Below, piece by piece: positions 1 to 11,595 of a DNA stretch of 64,000 bases. The stretch lies in contig NC_045146.1 of NCBI RefSeq assembly GCF_008831285.2, positions 7,266,972-7,330,971 on the forward strand, read 5' to 3'. The translations under genes and the position numbers were made by a program. The notes beneath the pieces were generated by a model. The model ran no database searches and was not told where the DNA came from. It was given only the letters and a program-made list of their open reading frames with translations. This DNA comes from Nymphaea colorata. Its lineage: Eukaryota > Streptophyta > Magnoliopsida > Nymphaeales > Nymphaeaceae. How positions within the stretch are numbered: the first letter of the stretch is position 1; the number at the start of each line of letters is the position of its first letter.

Positions 1-283
1 TGGACCAAAGAATTGTTTAATTCAAATGCAAAGTGGCTTATCTAGCTTTGACGTTTTCAACTTAACACGTTTTTCATGGGGAGTATATTATGTTTGTAAA
101 GAATGTGGATTTATTACTACACCCATGTGGACCTTAATCCAGAGTGTCCTAGATTATAACCATAACATACAAAATTTTGAGGAACTATTGCTTCAAAACT
201 GCATATAAAAATGTACTGCATTATTCTAGTGAATCCCTTTGACTAATGACATCACATGTCCATATTTTTGTTAAAAAGACTTA

Positions 284-962
284 GGGCCTGTTTGTATGAT
301 ACCCCAAAACCTAGTTTTGTGGGTGTTTGGATGACATAATACAAGGTTTCTTGCAAACCCTGTTTTCAGAAAATGCTGTTTTGACATGGCGATGGAAAAC
401 CAGGACTGCCCAGGTTTTTCATCCAAAACTGAGTATGTGGTAACTAGTGATGATAATTTTAAGAGCAAGAAAGAGATTAATGCATGTGTATATTTTAAAG
501 GCAAAGTTGACAGTTGCTGAACAAGGTGAACAACAAAAATTAAGGTTTGTTTGAGGTTTGATGGTTTGCTTTTTATCTTGCATGCAGGGAATTATTGGAA
601 TCTGGTTCATATCTTGTGGGAACACCAGCCTAAAGGATATTAAGTATCTGCATGAATGTTACATTTCTAGTTGGTGATATATTGTGATATGATAAAATAC
701 TCTTTGGTGGTATAATTTTAGTAATGTTGATTAAGATGGGCTGAGATGATCAGTTATTCAATTAACTACTAAAATAGGATTGCTTTTTCTTTATCCACCT
801 GAGGTTTCTAACACTGTTTAACTAATAGGCACACATACAAACACACTAACTCATACTGGAACTGTGTATAACTTTTAGCATGACACAGTGTAAGGGTGCC
901 CAATTTGTTAAGATTGTAGGCACTGAAATTTATATCTTAGAATGTTCTTTTCCTTTTATTTG

Positions 963-1046
<84 letters not shown>

Positions 1047-1227
1047 CATAACTGTATTTAGTATTCAACTGAACTTGTTTTTTTCTTTTATGACAAAAAC
1101 CAGATTATGAAATTGAAAAGCTGGCTTTTGCCTTGTCATCCAAACATGCAAACCAGGTTTTGAAAACTCATTAAAAAACCAAGTTTTGTAAAAACCCAGT
1201 TTTTGAGGGTGTCATCCAAATGACCCA
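284..1227. mobile_element. Tourist/PIF-Harbinger-like MITE (left copy)
   Basis: The element begins GGGCCTGTTTG and ends in the imperfect inverse (...CAAATGACCCA). The inverted ends are similar for roughly 35-50 bp and share the GTTTGGATGAC and AAAACC(T/A)GGTTTT motifs. It is flanked by TTA on both sides (281-283 and 1,228-1,230), the target duplication expected of PIF/Harbinger and Tourist elements. It carries no transposase ORF, so it is non-autonomous. At 944 bp it is long for a MITE, partly because of an internal (AT)39 tract. Confidence 0.75.
967..1044. repeat. (AT)39 microsatellite
   Basis: Uninterrupted dinucleotide tract inside the left MITE copy. The homologous tract at 23,901-23,956 has 28 units, making this the main difference between the two large-repeat copies. 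Confidence 0.95.
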
Positions 1228-1410
1228 TTAGGAGTTGCTTTGTCTAGATGGCTTAAACTCATTGGAGTTTGCCCATATTTATTCATTAGCATTCTTCAGA
1301 CTTGTTTTTTAAATATCTTGCTGGAAGCCTGAAGGCGATGTTAAACCATTTCTCTAGAATTGTACCTTGAAAGATTAGTACACCTATTGTCTTTAACATC
1401 AGACATTTTT

Positions 1411-1641
1411 GCTCTACTTTTTCAACATTAAGAAAACAATTATCAAACACTTTAAGAGGTGGTCATTGTCTATTTGTTACCTCATAACCATGCAGACATA
1501 GAAACAAAAGGCAGATGGTATAATTCTTGTTCTTGCTCTACTACTTCACCATTAAGAAAACAATTATCAAACACTTTAAGAGGTTGTCATTGTCTATTTG
1601 TTACCTCATAACCATGCATACATAGAAGCAAAAGCAGATGG
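1411..1641 (+). repeat. Two-copy tandem duplication, about 123-bp period
   Basis: The segment starting GCTCTACT at 1,411 recurs from 1,534 with a few substitutions, including the shared run AAGAAAACAATTATCAAACA. It is also present in the right large-repeat copy near 24,325-24,553. No coding sequence is visible; the rest of 1,231-4,060 shows nothing I recognise. Confidence 0.85.
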
Positions 1642-4065
1642 TTACTCTTTTAATGTTAGTTTATGCCCCTAGAGACGGCACAAATGAGAAGCTAGACATG
1701 ACTCATGAGATTTCTTCTGCAACATTAATTTGATAGTTTGGAATAGTACACTTTATTTCATGCCAATATTCATGGCCATGCATTTTAAAGCTAAGACATA
1801 TAAAAATCTTGCTTATATTACATGTTATTTTAGAAATTGATTTTTTATATAACTGTCTCTTGCAGTAAATGGATCTTCATATGTACTAGTTCAAAGTTGC
1901 TTCTCTCTTGTGAGCTAGTACTCATGCCTAAATCTATTAACGTTAGTAGATGTCAGATATTGAAAGAACCTAATGTGACACACTGACTAGTAGAACTCTA
2001 CTTTGTCTTTCGGTAGAAAGTAGGAAAATTCACTAGTCACCTAGCGAAGTGTGTAATGCAAAAGTGTGCATCTTCGCTGGTTCTTTTCAAGTTTATATGA
2101 TGCCCACAAGTTTGGCTGGTGTGCATTACAAAGTTTTATTTTCTTTTGTGCATGCCTAAGACGGTTGGATGTGTTGTGGGTGACATAGATTATCAAGGCT
2201 CTTTAATTTTCATTTACATATTTACTTTGAGGTCCACATAGTTGTTTGCTATTATGTTCTTATTAGGGTTTTCCACTGTTTACATAGTTTTGAAGTATGC
2301 TGGTTGGAATTTACATGCTGAATTCTATCTGGTTTAGTAAATTTAAGGCCATTATCAAGAAAGCATGGAGCTGGATGGTATAGCCCATTTGCAATAGCCA
2401 AATCTAGTTCTTTGTTGTTTAGTCTCTATTCCTAGACTCGTGTGCCAATCCAAATTTTGTTGATGTATTAATGCAAAACCAGAAAATTCTTAAAAGATTT
2501 GCATCAATTGGAGATGAACGAGATCTTTAGAACTGATACTAATCTACAAAATATAGATGAATGATTGATTACATTGTGCAATTTGTGAACAATATGTAGA
2601 ATATATATTGCCAATTAACTTCAAATTTATTTGAATTTCTTTTTTCATATTCTCAGAAAATTACTGTGCTATTGTAATATTGGATTCTCGTTATCTTGAA
2701 ATTGGTTAGATACCAAAAATTGTTATTTGTTGTAATTTCTTTTCATTCGGTTGAAGTAGAAGAAAGAGAGAAAGGGATTTGTGGCCGGTAGGTTAAGAAG
2801 TGGTGCTCTCCATTATAGTTTTGCTTGTGTTTATACTCGAAATAAAGTTTATTTGAACTCAAAATTGCCTTCCAATTCTATAGCTTTGTGGGACTGTTCT
2901 GCCTTCAAAGCCTGAGGATTTGTGGGATTGTTCTGCTTTCAAAACCTTGCTCATGAAATGCATATTTATGAGGACCATTTTTCATATATGTTGTACTAGC
3001 AAGATGATAGTTCTGATGTCCAAGTTGATGTTAGTTGGAGGTCTAGTCATAACTTAGTTTTTCTCAAACTTCCAACAATAGATACTTTAACTTTATTAAT
3101 TGTCAGGAGGAGGAGGTCAAAGGGATCAACTAAAGGGTAGCAGAGGAATGGAGGAGGAGCAATCACAGACATGGAAGGGAAGAAAGGTAGCTTCCTTTTT
3201 CTTTTCCTACCACCACTCTCCTCTTTCCTATCTTCTCCATTGTCGAACTATTACCTCACTTCGTCATTCCCCGATTTCCTCCAACATGCATAGCATCATC
3301 TAGTTGTAAAGATGCTTCTTGTTGCTGTCATAGTATTTTAGAAGAGGAAAATAATAATTTTTTTTTCTGGAGTTGCCATCACCATATTCATATGACACTA
3401 CCTCTACCTGTTGAAATAACCTTGAAGAGGAGGCTCACTTATAATGCTTATTATCTATACATTGTCCTCTTATAACTAAATAACTAAATGCATAGAATGA
3501 ACAATATTTTGGTAAATGTAATCTCATCATTGAAGAGCCCTTTTCTGCTCATTTTACCATTCCTTTTTTGCAAATAGATTGCATGATTTTGTTGCCTACT
3601 TTTAATTAAGATGCAGATTCCAAGTTTGGTTATTGTTGATGATTTGGTCTGTGAATATTAGTGAAATACTATTTTCTCTTTACCATGTTCATGTTTGATT
3701 TTGTTGTCTAACAAGCAAGAGAAAGACTGAATTTGTGGGTTGTTGAAGTCCAACATTAATATTTAAATGTCAGAATTTCAATTGTTTTATCATCAAATAA
3801 GTCTTTTATAATTCTAAAATTAAAAGTCTAGATTGTTAAACACAAATACTATGCTTTTTTCCCTCAGATTTGATCTGAGAGGTTTCCGAATCTGTGATAA
3901 GAATGTATGACCTTTTGATGGTCATTATTACATAATGTTGGATTTATCTCTCTTCCTCCCATGCTACAGAGTAATGTAGTTGGCATGGTAGTTGTCTGCA
4001 AGGTGAGTCTCTTAGTTCCTATCCCTTCCTCTCTCCCACCCTCTCTCAAAGTTGCTTTCTATCAT

Positions 4066-4690
4066 TGGCGTTCAGATTAATAAGCACAAGAGCAAGCTGT
4101 CTATAATAAATGGAGATCAAAATCTATGGAGGAAGGCTGAGCAAATTTTTAGTTGACCTATAAGTGAGTTCACTTTCACTTATTTAGGGCTGCCTATGCA
4201 ACTCTTATAGATCATAAAAGTGGCCTCTAACCCCATTTTAGATAAGATTCAAAAGAAGCTCTGATCATGGACGGGTACTTATTTATCCTTTCCTAGGAGT
4301 ACTACTTAATCATGTGCTAGCCATGGTTCTATCTTTTTGTATGTCGGTCTACATGCTGCCCACAAGCATAGACAAGAATAATAATGATATTGTGAGGAGA
4401 TTTCTATGGTCTGGTACCCTCAACGAAGACAAACACCATCTTGTTCGGTGGAGGAGGCCTATCGATTCCAGCCTTACAGCTGGTTAACGCTAGTCGTTTG
4501 TTCTAATAGCATTTGGGTGCTGGTACTTGTTAATCCTACCAGCCATCATAAAAGATGGAATCAAGGCAATCACATGGCAAATTAGACTCTCAATCAATCA
4601 CATACAAGTTGATCCCTTACCATGGTTGCAATTTCTTCTGCACCTTATGAATGACTTAGAATCCACATTGCCTTAGTGATGGGTCCAAGC
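4066..4690 (+). pseudogene. LINE (non-LTR retrotransposon) ORF2 fragment, region after the RT core
   Basis: Plus-strand reading, with several frame changes and stops, gives motifs typical of plant L1-like ORF2 downstream of the catalytic site: INKHKSKL (the usual INxxKSEL), YLGLPM, a KIQKKL...W.GTYLSF stretch, and IVRRFLWSG at about 4,389-4,415. It is badly decayed and cannot code. It meets a LINE fragment of opposite orientation near 4,650-4,740, so at least one insertion or rearrangement joined them. Carried also at 26,978-27,602. Confidence 0.7.
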
Positions 4691-5009
4691 TGCAATGGAA
4701 ATCCATGATATTGAAAGAGAGGTCGCTTACTAACTGTTGAAGAGCCAACTAGAAACAAAATGTGAGCTCCTCATTCTCAATAATGACGAAAGTCTTTGTT
4801 TTGCTATTGATTGGCTATAGGCACAACAAATAGAAAACCATGAACATTTGCTATTGAGTCATGCTACCACAATGCAAATTGTCATCCACATACTGCAACA
4901 TGTATCATGTAGAATCATGGAGCTCCATTAGTTGAAGATGAGATGCAACAGATGCCCTTTTTAGAAGTATGAATAACCTTTCTGCAAACAATGTTGAACA
5001 AAAAAAGGG
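4690..5009 (-). pseudogene. LINE reverse-transcriptase fragment, minus strand (left copy, cut off)
   Basis: Read on the minus strand this holds a LINE RT active-site-like motif, LQYVDDNL, at 4,881-4,898 (L1 elements have LQYADDT), followed by INSKTKTF in place of INFxKSEL. The upstream part of the RT is missing here because the solo LTR, and then the duplication breakpoint, follow at 5,010. In the right copy the rest of the element is found beyond the LTR. Confidence 0.65.
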
Positions 5010-5495
5010 TGTTAACACCCCAAATTTTTTTCACCCTAATCGATTGAAGCAATGTCAAAATTTTACAAAAGAATTGTGAAAAATTGCAATTTCAAAGTCA
5101 ATTTCGAATCTAAACACAATTTAGATTCAAATCATGAATTTGATTCATGACACGAATCTCAATGCAGATTACGAGTCCAAACTATGTCCAAATTAGGATT
5201 TGAAATTTAAATCCAATTACAAATGTCATTTGAAATTCAAATCCAATTATAAATGTCATTTGAAATCCAAATCCGATTGCAAAATTCAAATTTCGATTTA
5301 AATATGAGAATTGGATCTAATCCGGTCTAGAATGATATGTGGGACCCACATGTGGGCCCCACCTAACTCGTGTGGTCAGAAGCCCACCCTTTTCCAAAAA
5401 TATCTTTCCTCAATTAAATAAAAAAATCATTTTCAAAATTAAAAGAATAAGGGTTGAGAGGAAAAGAGAGACATTAATCTCTCTCCCTCTCTTAG
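5010..5495 (+). mobile_element. Truncated LTR (first 486 bp), cut by duplication breakpoint
   Basis: Starts TGTTAACACCCC after AAGGG (5,005-5,009) exactly as the intact solo LTR at 27,922 does, and matches it to 5,495, where it stops in mid-LTR. The joined sequence from 5,496 is not LTR. This is the junction created by the 22.9-kb duplication, or an assembly join. Confidence 0.85.
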
Positions 5496-7528
5496 ATTCG
5501 AAGGCATTCTTAACAACATATGAAGGAAAACACAACCAAACTAGCAGCCACCATGCGGCCAATCCCACTTTTTCCTTTGACTGTCTTCTTCCCTTCTCCC
5601 TCATTAGGTGAACCAACAAAAGGAAGTTTATGCCTCTGGATTTGGGTGTGGAAGGGATATTGCGAAGTGTAAGCATGACTTGTTCCACAGTCCAGTTGGG
5701 GCAAAGTTAAGCTGCATGAAACTGATAAAAGTATTAAAATCATTTCTCGATGGTAGAACACAGGAAGATGACAAGACTATAATCCGAGAAAAATAGAAAA
5801 ACTGTTGAAGTTTCACAAAGGAGGGTCTGATTTGTAGCATGAATCTGGAAGAAACTGCCTTAGCAGACTGGAGGAAAGCATCTGAACATTCCTTTATAAT
5901 TCATGAGAGCAAACAGTCTAGTTGTTGAACAGATACCCTAACCAGGTTATCTCGGTGGTTAGTGATTTCGTTGTTCCCCCCTAAAACAAAGTGCAAAAGA
6001 AGAAGATATGAGAGAGAACCCAACTTTAAATCCTAACAAAAGAATACTCCATTGCTCTTCCCACATTCAAAAAGATAGATGCCTATATTTTTTGAACCGA
6101 ATTTGACAGAAAGACATAAAAAGGCCAACATCAAGCTCATTAAACAAATGTGTGTGTGTGTACTAGTATGGTAGCATTTAGAAAAATAGGTGTTTTCACC
6201 ATGTTTGGAGGTAGTGAGTAGTTAAAGTCTGTTTCCTAAATGATCATGTTCATCAACATCCATATCCAGTACCACCATGTCACTACCATGTTGGATCTTG
6301 GAGCTGGAGGGGCCTCTTTAGGTTCAAACATTATATGAAGACTGATAAAACAACATTGAAATATGGAAAGAGCCTGTAGAGGGTTCGCTTGTTAGGATTT
6401 GGATTTTTTCTCATGTCTTCTTCTCCCTACATCTTTTTTTTAGGAAATAGAACATCAATGCCCCAACTTCAAACATTGTAGCTCCAAACTTGGTGGGGAT
6501 GAATATGGATATTAATAAACATAGACCCAGTTATTACTAGCTTGAAAAGGCCTCCTTCAATCTTCCCAAGGTTTGGCACATGGAATCTTTAATTTGAAAA
6601 GGGACAAACTTCAAGGATGGTCTCCTTAATTTCAGGACAAATCAGTGAATGGACAGGGAATTCAACAATTAAGTGACAGATAAATATTTGTCACTTCAAC
6701 CAAGGGCAAAGTGAGGCCATAACCTGATCTTGAACTACTTTATAGAAACCACCATTAATTCATGTCGAACCAGCCCAAGTCACTAATGACCTCCATAGTA
6801 AGATGGGCCCTTTCAGTCAGGCAATAACCAAAATAAGAACTGAGCCAACTATTTCCAGGCAATCAAATACAGCCTTAATGTCACTCATCAGCAAAGATTG
6901 CCTTAGCTTACCTTTAGACCAGGGTTGCCAAATCCTATAGGATGCTAAGCAAATCACTCAGCCTCTGTAAGGCACTTCCATGCATAAAACATTGTTCACA
7001 AATCATATGTCCTGAGATATTTTCATTTCATGTTTCTCTGTAGCCACGAAAAACTTTGAACCAAGAACTTTAAATCAGAAGGTTAGGACTCCATAACGAC
7101 CAAACACTTGTAACCAATTGATGGCCAAACTTTTGAAATCTGGCCTGATTCATGGATTTCCCATGTGACCTGCTCAAGTGAATGCTCCATGACCTGACTT
7201 CTATATTCTTGAGGAATATCATCTCTTCAGTATCTTTGTAGTTTATGGTCCACCTTTATCAAGCTCAAAACAAATCTTACTAGACGAAAGTCTTAAGGTG
7301 ATCACAACAAAAGAACACTGGCCTAGGGGAAATATGAGAGTGTCATTTCAATAGAGGAAGACCTCAGCTAACAAATGCTAGTTTGTATGTACCTAACCCC
7401 AGTGTGTATCTCAAGAAAGAAAACACACAAAGCAAGAAGAAAAGCAAACAAACAAACAAAAGAAAAGGTCATTGGAGAATATAATAAAAGCTGGCATGAA
7501 TGAGAAATATGAAAGAAAAAAAATTTAC
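5496..7528. other. Unassigned sequence
   Basis: No convincing gene. Short ORFs at 5,500-5,840 overlap on both strands and match nothing I know. Minus-strand reading of about 6,500-7,000 is faintly reminiscent of a decayed LINE ORF1, but no motif is secure. Position 5,496 is the candidate left boundary of the duplicated unit. Confidence 0.4.
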
Positions 7529-9404
7529 CATCAACTGCTTGCCAACATCCCTAGCAGAGGAGCTAGATACTTCTAATCCAAGTCTTTGAGAACAGTGCAC
7601 ATGCTAAGAGCATAAAAAAAATAAAGAAATGGATTGGCTGCCATATGTGTCAGGTTGCAATGCATCTTCAGGTCATTAGATTTGTAGACAAATTATGTAA
7701 TATGAAGAGGACAAAAAAAAATTGCTTGAAAAACCATAGGTAAAACAACACCAAGATACATCATTTAAATGCAAGGAAATGAATAAGCAAAATAATCACC
7801 TCGATGGTGCTGTAAGTAGTAAGAAATACCACCAACAGGAATAAATAACCACCTAAATATTCAGATTCCTTCCATTTCCCAGGAAATTTCAATAGTACCT
7901 CCTGCAAAGCAACTGCAATAGGAATAATACACAGGAAAAAATGATAAAATGCTCCTAATCCTTTCTTCACAACCTCTTGGTTTTCATTGGCTGGCAATTT
8001 TCCTCAGTATGAAAATACAATGCATACAAAATGTCGGATATATCCATATGTCAAACAGGATACATGATTAATGGCTCATGTTGGCTTCTAGATGAGTCTT
8101 CAACTTAAAAATGTCCTTTTTCATGCACTCGTATATTGAATTATAGAAAGAAATGATAAAATGCTCCTAATCTCTTTCTTCACAACTTTTCATGTTTGGT
8201 TGAGCTTCACTAGCTAGAAATTTTCCTCAGTATAAAAAGAATATAAACTATAAAATTTGACAAAACACTCAGAAAAGTAGAATTGAAAAATCTCAGTAAT
8301 AGATTGAATTAAAAAAAGAGAATTGAGCTTGGTTTTCAGAATTTTGGTTCGAGAGAAACAAAAACATGGAATAGCTTAAAAATCTATCAAAAATAACTGA
8401 AAGTTCAAAAAATCAATAAATGTTGTGGCCTAATTTTCACACAACAAAACCAAGAATCAAACCCAAATTTAATTTTATTGCACAAGGCATACATTGATAG
8501 GCCCCACCGCTAGAATTAAAAAAGAAAAGATAAGTTTGAACAGAGAAAACAAAAGAAAGATAATTGTGATCGTGCTGCTATCTTGAAGACCTCATCTAGG
8601 CCCTATATAGGCATACACTTTAGCATACAACTAGTGTCTTCAAGTGTTTGAGGATAGAGCTAGGCATAAACCTTGGCAGCAAGGTAAGATAAGCATGAAC
8701 AGTGAAAACAGAAAAAAGAGATGATTGTGATGGTGCATGCATGTACCTTGAAGGTCTCACCTGAGCACCATAAAACAGTGTTTGAAGACAGAGCTAGGCA
8801 TACACCTTGGCAGCAGGGAGCATATAAAGCATTTTGCCCACTAGAACACTATTACGTGATCTTTTATGTGTGTATGTGAATTGTGAAACACACAAATCTT
8901 GTCCACCGAGAAGAACAGAACAAAATGAAATTTATGATGATCCAAAAACAGTATTGAAAAGAAGACTAGGTTTCCACCCATGGTTGGACCTTTTAAGAGG
9001 TGTAAAACCATTTTTAGGGTTTTCTTGAAATGTTTATAAATTCTAGATTTACCTAGATCCCATGTTGTAATATTTACTTTTTCATTGTCACTCGAGGGAA
9101 ACCAATAAGTGCCTAGCAATTAATGTTGCCTCAATATTAAACAAGTGGAAACACAAACTAGCTGAACAATATGTGGACATGATAACAAAGAATACTCACC
9201 ACCTTAAAGACCAGCACCCATATGCTGAAAAGAAGAGATTTTCTGGTTGGAAGGAGAGAAAGAGAGATGAACATGGCAAGTAATGTGAAGAAGCATAAAT
9301 GCACATCAAAAAAATAATTAAGATGATAAAACTTTCCTACAAAAAAAAAATAATTGAATATGACAAGAGAACAATACTTACCTGAAGAGGGAAATCACTA
9401 CCAT
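7529..9404 (-). CDS. Possible spliced gene fragment, unknown membrane-type protein
   Basis: Four minus-strand segments are bounded by good splice signals. Exon a, 9,404-9,382, starts with ATG and ends before GTAAGT. Exon b, 9,224-9,200, follows CTTCTTTTCAG and ends before GTGAGT. Exon c, 8,002-7,800, is open for 68 codons and ends before GTGATT. Exon d, 7,603-7,529, is open for 25 codons, follows CTCTTAG and ends before GTAAAT. Exons c and d join in phase, reading ...TTYSTIE then HVHCSQRLGL. Exon c encodes two hydrophobic stretches (FLCIIPIAVAL and YLFLLVVFL). Exons a and b join in phase, but b to c does not, so an exon is missing or the model is wrong. I do not recognise the protein; it could be a decayed gene. 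Confidence 0.25.
7941..8235. repeat. Partial local duplication of a possible exon
   Basis: About 85 bp at 8,152-8,235 resembles 7,941-8,013, including ATGATAAAATGCTCCTAATC and the TTTTCCTCAGTAT junction, with small indels. It duplicates the 5' end of exon c of the possible minus-strand gene. Confidence 0.7.
8530..8825 (+). repeat. Diverged two-copy duplication, about 150 bp
   Basis: The order GATTGTGAT, CTTGAAG, then AGAGCTAGGCATA and CCTTGGCAGCA occurs twice (about 8,560-8,683 and 8,720-8,817) with substitutions and indels. No coding role is visible. Confidence 0.65.
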
Positions 9405-10338
9405 GGAGAAAAAGAGAGAGTGAGAAAGGGAGAGAAAGAGAGGGAGGCCTAAACTTGAGAAGTTTTTTGGCAGTTAACCCTCTACTTAAACCATGTAGAC
9501 TCTTCACAAACAAAAAATGGAGAAATCACCCAAGAAAATGTTCCCTTTCCCAACAAACCCGATCGCCTAAATTTAATTCCAAACTAAACCAAACTCCACT
9601 AATTTCAATCTGCCATAAGAGAAGTTAAGAAAAGGAAGGGAAGTAAAAAAAAAAAGATTTCTTTCCTGCACCTCCTAAACTGAGAAGATGTCCTACCAAA
9701 CTAATTGGCCATCTCTCTTCCATTCCCCTCAAACCTCCAAAGAAAGCATTTTTGCTTGAAGTAGAAAACACATGGTTGCTTCTCACCAAGGATCCCTTCA
9801 AGCATCAGGTGTTGTCATTGATTTAAATGAATGTTATAATTTAATACTCTAATAAGAAGATCCTACTTTGGTGAGACAGCAAGGACTAATTGTGGAGAAA
9901 ATAGTTCGATGCAACAATAACACTAGGGGGGATGAATTTTGTTTGAGAACTTTGCTTACACTTTTTCAAGAGCAAAAGCTAAGCAATATGTCAATTTGAT
10001 CACAACTTTATTTACCAGAATCTCTAAGAATTTCAACTTGAGCTTTGTGAGTGCACATGTTTGTGTGTAGGAGATATATTCTCTTTTACCCAAAATATTC
10101 ATGAGTGTTAAGATCTACCTCAAGGCAATGATATCAAGCTTCTTGAAGGGACATCTTTACATCTATAGGACATGAACATAGAGGAGTAATTCTCAGCCTC
10201 ATAGAAAAGCACAAAAAAAGAGTAAACATTGACTTGGAATCTCGCATGTGTAAAAGATTTTTGCAATTGATACTTGAGATTTTGGCCTCCATAACTTTAT
10301 AATTCTTGACAAGTATCCTTTTTTTCCTTCTTCTTTTT
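9405..10338. other. Unassigned AT-rich sequence
   Basis: Purine-rich GAGAGAAAG tract at 9,410-9,445, then low-complexity AT-rich sequence with no ORF, repeat or terminus I can assign. Confidence 0.4.
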
Positions 10339-10860
10339 GCACTTATGAGGTTTGCTTGAAGGAAAGACCATTCGATCACCTTCAGCTTAGTGACAGTAGA
10401 GAAATTCCCCCCCTCTTGATGCATTTTTTTTTAGCACTTTTGAGGTTTTCTTGGAGAAAGCTCATTCCATCACCTTCAGATTAGTGACAATAGAGAAATT
10501 CCCCAAAGAGGAAGCTCATTCCATCTCCTTCAGCTCAAGGATAGTATAGAAATCCTCCCTCTTGGTGCCCCCATATGTTTTTTTTTTTTAGTAAGCACTT
10601 TGAGGTTTGCGTAGAGGAAACTCATTCTATCACCTTCAGCTTAGTAACAGTAGAGAAATTCACCCATGTGGAAACCCATTCCATCACCTTGAGATCAGTG
10701 ATAGTACAGAAATCCCCCCCTCCCACTGGGTGCTCCCTTCCCTTTTTTCTTTTTCTTTTTAGCACTTTTGAGGTAGGTCTAAAGGAACCTCATTCTATCA
10801 TCTTCAGCTCAATGACAGTAGAGAAAACCGCTAGTCCCTCCCTTTCTAGGTGCTTTTATT
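10339..10860 (+). repeat. Minisatellite-like tandem repeats, composite unit about 95-165 bp
   Basis: Units start with GCACTT(T)TGAGGT at 10,339, 10,434, 10,595 and 10,762. A core like CTCATTCTATCACCTTCAG followed by GTGACAGTAGAGAAA occurs six times, including half-units near 10,510 and 10,670. Poly-T and C-rich spacers separate them. Short ORFs here are artefacts of the repeat. Confidence 0.85.
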
Positions 10861-11339
10861 TTTTTGATATCCTCTCAGAATCTTATAGAATATGAGGGTT
10901 TCTTCTCATATTATTCCATTGTTGAACCCTTTCATATGCCTGATTGTCAAAGTCAATGTAATATCCTTTCTCAACTTCATTGAGCTTTTCCTCATTGCTC
11001 ATATTGAAGGTTTCAAAATTCCTTTCAGGTAAATAAAGATATATCTTGATGTAGACATGGCACAGTGATGAAGCCAAAGTAGAAATTCTTAGAGGTTCCT
11101 AACAAAAGAAAAGCTCTCGATCATAAATTGGTATACTGCTCAAGAGATTACCTCTGTGCATGAATTAAAACTTTCTAAAATCAAAATTTTGATGGAAACA
11201 AAAAAAATTGAGAAATGTTACTGGAAAGTGAGTTACAAAATATTGAAAATCACCAATTTTGAGAAAACTCACTCATTAGTCGGACTTGAACTTATATATA
11301 TACACACACATACATACATTTTCTCAAGGTGAGCTACCT

Positions 11340-11595
11340 TAACACAAAAACTCTCTGCCTCAAGGCAGAGGGTTTTTTCTGAAAAATCCTCCACCTCGAA
11401 GAGAAAGTTTCAAATAAACTCTTTCAACCCTTTGCCTTGAGGCACATGTTAGAGGAAACCTTTTGCCTTGAGGTAGAGGATTTTCTCTAAACTGTGAAAC
11501 CATCCGCCTGAGAGCGTTTCAGAGTAAACTCTCTGCCTCAAGGTAGAGGGTTATCTTTGGTTTCTGAAACCCTCCATCTCGAAGCAGAGGGTCGA
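11340..11595 (+). repeat. Tandem repeats with an imperfect palindromic core
   Basis: Variants of CTCTGCCTCAAGGCAGAGGG recur five to six times at about 60-65 bp spacing, alternating with AAACCCTC(C/T) segments. Each core can form a short hairpin. The array abuts the degraded LTR copy A. The preceding stretch 10,861-11,339 shows nothing assignable. Confidence 0.75.

Larger units (their letters stand above)
1..5495 (+). repeat. Large direct repeat, left copy (right end of a 22.9-kb duplicated unit)
   Basis: This block recurs at 22,935-28,407 in the same orientation. The offset is 22,934 before the (AT)n tract and 22,912 after it, because the tract is 39 units here and 28 there. The only substitution I noticed is A at 5,335 against C at 28,247. 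Homology stops abruptly after position 5,495; the next base here starts unrelated sequence, while the right copy continues through an intact solo LTR. The block runs off the left edge of the window. It contains a MITE, LINE fragments and 486 bp of LTR, so it is a segmental repeat and not itself an LTR. Confidence 0.95.

Noticed and set aside
10339-11595. CRISPR-like arrays
   Set aside because: Repeats are long, diverged and without unique spacers of even size, and the sequence is plant nuclear DNA.
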